From: an uncultured Clostridia bacterium
GTDB taxonomy: Bacteria > Bacillota > Clostridia > Christensenellales > Borkfalkiaceae
Assembly: GCA_947572415.1 (NCBI GenBank)
Contig: CANPBT010000015.1
Span: 1 to 37,034, forward strand
DNA: 37,034 nt
Direction of reading: 5' to 3'
The translations under genes and the position numbers were made by a program. Positions 33,225 to 37,034 of the stretch are shown here, in pieces. The notes beneath the pieces were generated by a model, which was given only the letters and a program-made list of their open reading frames with translations, did not search any database and was not told the origin of the DNA. Position 1 is the stretch's first letter; each line of letters begins with the position of its first letter.

Positions 33225-33985
33225 GCAATAAGACCTTTCTTCTGATAATAATGAGCGTGCTCATTGCGTTTATCGTTATTTTTGCGGTTATGATAATATT
33301 GCTGGCGGTGGCGCTTAAAAAGCGCCCGCCGGTAATAAAGGTGGTTATCGCGCCTCCGGCGGATGAAGAGCCCGAGGCGGAAAGCATAGAGCATTCGTCC
33401 GCGTTTATGCTCCCCGCGCCCGAAGACAAGGAGGACGACGGCGACGAGGACGAGGAAGACGTCGCCGAAGGTCGGGAAATTGTGCGGTACAACCGCAGTT
33501 TCAGGGCAAAAATCTGTCAGCTCCAAGACGAAACCAAGGCGTGGTACTCTACGGTTAAAAACGAACTGTTATCTTACGACGGGATAAAGGCGCGCATAAG
33601 CTGGAAGCGCGAAAGCTTCCGCATAGGCGGAACGACTGCGGCAAGGCTTATCGTGCGCGGCAAAACGCTTTGCCTTCTGACCGCCGTCGAACCGGCCGGA
33701 TACAAGGGCACGAAGTTTACCGTGGAAGACGTTTCCGGATTTTCGGGCATGTCCGACACGCCTACGCTGTACCGTATCAAGAGCGAAAAGCGGGTCAAAT
33801 ACGCGCTGGAAATGATTTCGGGCATGATGAACGCTATGAACGTCGAAAAACTCCCCGATTATCAGCCGCAGGATTTTACCGAACCGTACCTGAGCGACGA
33901 ACAGCTCATAGAACGGGAGCTTGTAAAAAGAACGGTATCGTCTGCCGCCCCCGAGGGCGTAGCCGACCAAACGAAGAACCGATAA
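33218..33985 (+). CDS. Single-pass membrane protein with cytoplasmic domain, coupled to the giant protein
   Basis: A 255-residue protein. Residues about 5-33 form one membrane segment followed by KKRPP, so the rest should be cytoplasmic. An acidic low-complexity linker (EDKEDDGDEDEEDV, about 69-82) leads to a compact domain at about 88-205, with the features RYNRSFRAKI, ARISWKRESFRIGG, RGKTLCLL and KYALEMISGM. From memory this domain recurs in clostridial proteins of unknown function; I cannot name it. The frame opens earlier, but ATG 33218 with AAGGAGG 8 nt upstream lies inside the last codons of the giant gene (7-base overlap), which implies translational coupling. It may anchor, export or sense the giant protein from the inside. 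Confidence 0.8.
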   Translation: MLSNKTFLLIIMSVLIAFIVIFAVMIILLAVALKKRPPVIKVVIAPPADEEPEAESIEHSSAFMLPAPEDKEDDGDEDEEDVAEGREIVRYNRSFRAKICQLQDETKAWYSTVKNELLSYDGIKARISWKRESFRIGGTTAARLIVRGKTLCLLTAVEPAGYKGTKFTVEDVSGFSGMSDTPTLYRIKSEKRVKYALEMISGMMNAMNVEKLPDYQPQDFTEPYLSDEQLIERELVKRTVSSAAPEGVADQTKNR

Positions 33986-33993
33986 AATTAATA

Positions 33994-34023
33994 CCTCGCC
34001 GCTTCGTAAACGAAGCGGCGAGG
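33994..34023 (+). terminator. Terminator of the giant-protein operon
   Basis: CCTCGCCGCTTCG at 33994-34006 pairs perfectly with CGAAGCGGCGAGG at 34011-34023 around a TAAA loop, followed by CTTAATTTTG. Confidence 0.85.
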
Positions 34024-34055
34024 CTTAATTTTGTCAAAATTTGCAAAAAAAATTA

Positions 34056-34132
34056 TTAACTATGGTTAAAATTTTGTTGACAATATGTAGTTTTTTATAT
34101 ATAATGATAATACAAAAATTAATCAAGGTTAA
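34056..34132 (+). promoter_or_regulatory. feo promoter with two flanking operator palindromes
   Basis: TTGACA (34077-34082), 17 bp, TATAAT (34100-34105): both boxes match consensus. TTAACTATGGTTAA at 34056-34069 lies just upstream of the -35 box, and the related TTAATCAAGGTTAA at 34119-34132 lies just after the predicted start of transcription. Positions on both sides of the promoter suit a repressor, presumably iron-responsive (DtxR/IdeR or Fur type). ATAATGATAAT overlapping the -10 box also resembles part of a Fur box. Confidence 0.75.
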
Positions 34133-34149
34133 GTTTAAGGAGGCGGCTT

Positions 34150-34362
34150 ATGCCCGTTTATATTGCTCCGAGGGGGGCGGAACTGCAAATACGTAAGATA
34201 GGCGCGGACGATAAAACCAAAAAGCACTTGCAGGAGCTCGGCATAACCGAGGGCGGCAAAATAACGCTTTTATCGTCGAGCGGCGGCAGCGTAATAGTGA
34301 TAGTCAAAGAGGGCAGGCTGTGCCTCGATAAAAATCTGGCAGGTAAAATTCTGGTGGCTTAA
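34150..34362 (+). CDS. FeoA-family protein, first copy
   Basis: A 70-residue FeoA-domain protein: a small SH3-like barrel that assists FeoB in ferrous iron uptake on the cytoplasmic side. The family features HLQELGITEGGKITLL and, at the end, LCLDKNLAGKILV are visible. AAGGAGG precedes the ATG by 6 nt. It is the first gene after the feo promoter. This copy differs much from the second FeoA protein, so they are unlikely to be recent duplicates and may have separate roles. Confidence 0.88.
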   Translation: MPVYIAPRGAELQIRKIGADDKTKKHLQELGITEGGKITLLSSSGGSVIVIVKEGRLCLDKNLAGKILVA

Positions 34363-34389
34363 AGGCCGCCTGAAATTATGTCTAAAAAA

Positions 34390-34403
34390 TAAACCATAGT
34401 TAA
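34390..34403. promoter_or_regulatory. Third copy of the feo operator motif
   Basis: TAAACCATAGTTAA on the plus strand is the reverse complement of TTAACTATGGTTTA, 13 of 14 bases equal to the upstream operator at 34056-34069. It lies between the two feoA genes, close to the second ribosome site, and may add repression or control an internal start. Confidence 0.6.
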
Positions 34404-34417
34404 TATTTGGAGGTAAT

Positions 34418-34645
34418 ATGACAAAACCGTTAAACGAATTTGCCGCAGGAGAAAGCGGCAGGATAAAGGCAGTGACGGGCGAAGGCAAAATCCGCCGCAG
34501 GCTGTTCGATATGGGCGTAACCCCGGGCGCGGAGCTTACAATGCGCAAAAAAGCCCCTCTCGGCGACCCTATCGAAATTACCTTAAGAGGGTACGAGCTG
34601 ACTTTGCGCAAGAGCGAAGCCGCGTGCGTGGAGGTGGAGCTATGA
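34418..34645 (+). CDS. feoA: FeoA-family protein, second copy
   Basis: A 75-residue FeoA with the classic pattern: GESGRIKAV, RRRLFDMGVTPGAELTM, APLGDPIEITLRGYELTLRKSEA and a C-terminal VEVEL. TTGGAGG lies 6 nt before the ATG. Its stop overlaps the FeoB start as ATGA, so the two are probably translated together in fixed ratio. This is the canonical FeoA partner; the first FeoA-like gene is more divergent. Confidence 0.93.
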   Translation: MTKPLNEFAAGESGRIKAVTGEGKIRRRLFDMGVTPGAELTMRKKAPLGDPIEITLRGYELTLRKSEAACVEVEL

Positions 34646-36945
34646 AAACCTTTGCGCTTGCGGGCAACCCCAACTGCGGCAAAACCACGCTTTTCAACGC
34701 GCTGACCGGCGCGACGGCGCACGTGGGCAACTGGCCGGGCGTAACCGTAGATAAACGCGAAGGCGTTTATAAAGGCGGCGTCGAAAACGTAAATATCGTT
34801 GACTTACCCGGTATCTATTCGCTTTCACCCTACACGCCCGAAGAAGTGATTTCGCGCAACTTTATTCTGGACGAAAAGCCGGAGGGCATAATTAACATCG
34901 TCGACGCGACAAACCTTGAAAGAAACCTGTATTTAACTACGCAGCTTCTGGAAATGGACATTCCCGTCATAATCGCCCTCAACATGATGGACGAAGTGGA
35001 AAAGTCGGGCGATAAAATCGACGTAAAGGCGTTGGAAGAGGCGCTGGGCGTGCCCGTAGCGGAAATTTCCGCTTTGAAGAAATCGGGCGTAAAGCAGCTT
35101 ATGGACAGGGCGATTGCAATGCCTGCGGAGCGTAAGGGTATAACCGTTTTAAAGGGCGCGCTGGAAAAACAGCTTGAAACCGCTTGCGCTTTCTATGCTG
35201 CCGAAGAAGTCAAGTCACCTTTGTTTCATGCTGTTAAGCTTCTGGAAAACGACGAGCTGGAACTCGAAAAAAAGGGCGCGAAAGAAACGCTTGAAAAAGC
35301 TTCATGCGGAGAAGATTTAGAGGCGGTTATCGCCGACGAAAGGTATAAATACATATCGGCGAATCTCGCCTCCGTAAAGGTTAAAAGCGTTGCAAAGGAA
35401 AAGCTAACCAAATCGGATAAGATAGACAGAGTTTTAACGCACAGGGTTTGGGCTATCCCCGTTTTCCTTGTAGTGCTGTTTTTCGTATTCCATCTGACGT
35501 TCTCCGGAAATCTGTTGTTTTTAAACGGCTTTACGGAGGAGATGGGCTGGATGCCCTCTCTCGTCGAATTGGGGCTTGCCACGAAAGAGAACGGCGCAAA
35601 TAACTTCGGCGTGGAAATTTTAGCGGTATTTTACGACGGAACAGTCTATTCGCCCGGCGTTATACTTACTAACTTTTTGAATTTATTCCTCGACCATATT
35701 TCCGACGGTATAGTTACGCTTATGGAAAACGGCGGCGCCGCGGAGTGGGCGACCGGGCTCGTTGGCGACGGCATACTCGGCGGTATATTCGCCGTGCTCG
35801 GCTTCCTGCCCCAGATACTTACGCTTTTTTTGTTCTTCTCTATAATGGAAGATACGGGATATATGGCGCGTATTGCGTTCGTTTTAGACAGAATTTTCCG
35901 CCGCTTCGGGCTTTCGGGCAGGGCGTTTATGCCCATGATAATGGGCTTCGGCTGCTCGATACCCGCAACAATCAACACGAGAACGCTTGCGGACGAAAAG
36001 GAGCGCACGGCGACGGTCAGGGTAATTCCTTTCTTCTCGTGCGGGGCTAAGCTTCCCATACTCACGGCGGTTGCGGGCGGCATAGTCGCGGCGTTCGGCA
36101 TAGGCAATGCGGACGTAATAACTTTTTGTATGTACCTTCTGGGAATCTGTACGGCGATTGTGTGCGTGCTTTTAATGCGCAACACCACGCTTAAAGGCGA
36201 AACGCCTCCGTTCATAATGGAGCTGCCCGCATATCACCTGCCCGGGTTTAAGAATTTAATGCTTCACCTGTGGGATAAGACCAAACACTTCGTCAAAAAG
36301 GCGTTTACCATTATCTTCGCTTCTACGATTATAATCTGGCTGTTCTCGCATTTAAGCTGGCGTTGGGGCTACCTGCCCGACGAGCAAATGAACGATTCAA
36401 TCCTTGCTTCGCTGGGTATGTTTATACAGCCTGTATTCACGCCGTTGGGCTTCGGCTCGCAGCTCGGCAAATTCGGCTGGGTGTTCGCGGTTGCGGCTAT
36501 CACGGGGCTTATCGCAAAGGAAAACGTAATCGCAACATTCACTACGCTTGCGCTGTGTATAGGCGCTTACGCAGGCGAAGGAACGGAAGAGGGCGTTGAA
36601 GAGCTTACGGGGCTTATAAACATAATTACCGCGGATACGGGTATTTCGCAGGGTGATTTCGTTGCGGCGCTTATAGCGTTTATCGCGTTCAATATGACGA
36701 CAATTCCCTGCTTTGCCGCGTGCGCTACGGCAAGGGCGGAGCTGCCCAAGGGCAAGTTCAACCGGACGGTTTTGTTCTGGCTTACGACAAGCTATATTGT
36801 CGGCGCAATCATTTACACCGTCGGCGCGTTTATCTGGCCGGTTGCAATCTGGGCTGTTGTTATTGCCGCAGTTGCAACGTTCGTAGTTTTGAGGAATATC
36901 GGCAAGTTCGACATAGTAAAAATATTCCGTAGGAGGAAGAAATGA
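34642..36945 (+). CDS. feoB: Ferrous iron transport protein FeoB
   Basis: A 767-residue inner-membrane iron(II) transporter. The N-terminal G domain shows G1 GNPNCGKTT (8-16), the switch region WPGVTVDKREG, G3 DLPG (54-57), G4 NMMD (114-117) and G5 SALK (143-146). A helical spacer covers about 150-255, and the membrane domain follows with two Gate-like halves, including the conserved GFGCSIPA. The length is usual. ATG 34642 is chosen over the upstream GTG because MKTFALAGNPN matches the family start and GGAGG-type sites lie in front. The ATGA overlap with feoA shows coupling. The predicted repressor sites fit expression under iron limitation. Confidence 0.97.
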   Translation: MKTFALAGNPNCGKTTLFNALTGATAHVGNWPGVTVDKREGVYKGGVENVNIVDLPGIYSLSPYTPEEVISRNFILDEKPEGIINIVDATNLERNLYLTTQLLEMDIPVIIALNMMDEVEKSGDKIDVKALEEALGVPVAEISALKKSGVKQLMDRAIAMPAERKGITVLKGALEKQLETACAFYAAEEVKSPLFHAVKLLENDELELEKKGAKETLEKASCGEDLEAVIADERYKYISANLASVKVKSVAKEKLTKSDKIDRVLTHRVWAIPVFLVVLFFVFHLTFSGNLLFLNGFTEEMGWMPSLVELGLATKENGANNFGVEILAVFYDGTVYSPGVILTNFLNLFLDHISDGIVTLMENGGAAEWATGLVGDGILGGIFAVLGFLPQILTLFLFFSIMEDTGYMARIAFVLDRIFRRFGLSGRAFMPMIMGFGCSIPATINTRTLADEKERTATVRVIPFFSCGAKLPILTAVAGGIVAAFGIGNADVITFCMYLLGICTAIVCVLLMRNTTLKGETPPFIMELPAYHLPGFKNLMLHLWDKTKHFVKKAFTIIFASTIIIWLFSHLSWRWGYLPDEQMNDSILASLGMFIQPVFTPLGFGSQLGKFGWVFAVAAITGLIAKENVIATFTTLALCIGAYAGEGTEEGVEELTGLINIITADTGISQGDFVAALIAFIAFNMTTIPCFAACATARAELPKGKFNRTVLFWLTTSYIVGAIIYTVGAFIWPVAIWAVVIAAVATFVVLRNIGKFDIVKIFRRRKK

Positions 36946-36946
36946 T

Positions 36947-37034
36947 ATGAACGGCGTGGATATAGCGGTTATCGTAATCGTTTGCGTTGCGGTTGCGGGC
37001 GTAATCGGCTGGTTTATTTACAGAAAGGTCAAGC
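36947..37034 (+). CDS. FeoB-associated membrane protein (partial, cut by window end)
   Basis: Only the first 29 codons are inside the window. They encode a short polar start (MNGVDI), one membrane segment of Val, Ile and Ala, and then FIYRKVK, which fits the FeoB-associated Cys-rich membrane protein family. The diagnostic cysteines would lie beyond the window. AGGAGG at about 36931-36936 and a 1-base gap after feoB support the start. Confidence 0.7.
   Translation, partial: MNGVDIAVIVIVCVAVAGVIGWFIYRKVK

Noticed and set aside
34100..34112. Classical Fur box over the feo -10 region
   Set aside because: Only the first two hexamer units resemble a Fur box and the third part does not fit; the TTAAC-N4-GTTAA-type palindromes are the stronger signal.

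Overview
The window looks like the chromosome of an anaerobic Bacillota (Clostridia-type) gut or rumen bacterium. The reasons are strong AGGAGG ribosome sites, a rubredoxin, FeoA/FeoA/FeoB iron uptake, a clostridial class II xylose isomerase operon, AraC-type control of glycosidases, and surface lipoproteins with Ig-like (Big_3-type) and carbohydrate-binding domains. No rRNA, tRNA or CRISPR array was seen.

Region 1 (1-5.4 kb) is A+T-richer accessory DNA. It holds an SGNH hydrolase whose frame is open to the left edge through a 33-bp periodic repeat, a DnaD-like protein, a tyrosine integrase with nearby direct repeats and a possible leader peptide, a small unknown protein, and an in-frame chimera of a truncated type I restriction HsdR helicase with the C-terminal half of a Fic protein. 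It reads as a worn mobile-element or defence remnant.

Region 2 (5.4-12.1 kb) has a small orphan gene, a rubredoxin too short for a usual ORF cutoff, and on the minus strand a xylose module: CBM-like lipoprotein, xylA, xylB, tkt. The last two genes abut as TAAATG. Three hairpins lie between xylA and xylB.

Region 3 (12.1-20.0 kb) has an AraC/XylS regulator between two promoters. One is the minus-strand lipoprotein promoter; the other drives a plus-strand operon of membrane-anchored permuted GH3, small membrane protein and Big_3-type lipoprotein. Both carry the same 42-bp element directly upstream of the -35 box (33/42 identical by hand alignment), containing half-sites 21 bp apart. A third copy of the half-site lies inside the regulator's own promoter. 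A cytoplasmic GH43 enzyme follows. Together these suggest capture and trimming of xylan or arabinoxylan fragments outside, final cleavage inside, and entry of xylose into the pentose phosphate pathway.

Region 4 (20.0-34.0 kb) is one 4,321-residue surface protein (signal peptide, BspA-like leucine-rich repeats, about 30 diverged modules of roughly 100 residues, C-terminal membrane segment). It overlaps by 7 bases a gene for a single-pass membrane protein with a cytoplasmic domain. This pair is the best candidate for an undescribed system.

Region 5 (34.0-37.0 kb) is a feo operon (feoA, feoA, feoB, start of a FeoB-associated protein) with a near-consensus promoter bracketed by copies of a TTAAC-N4-GTTAA-type palindrome.
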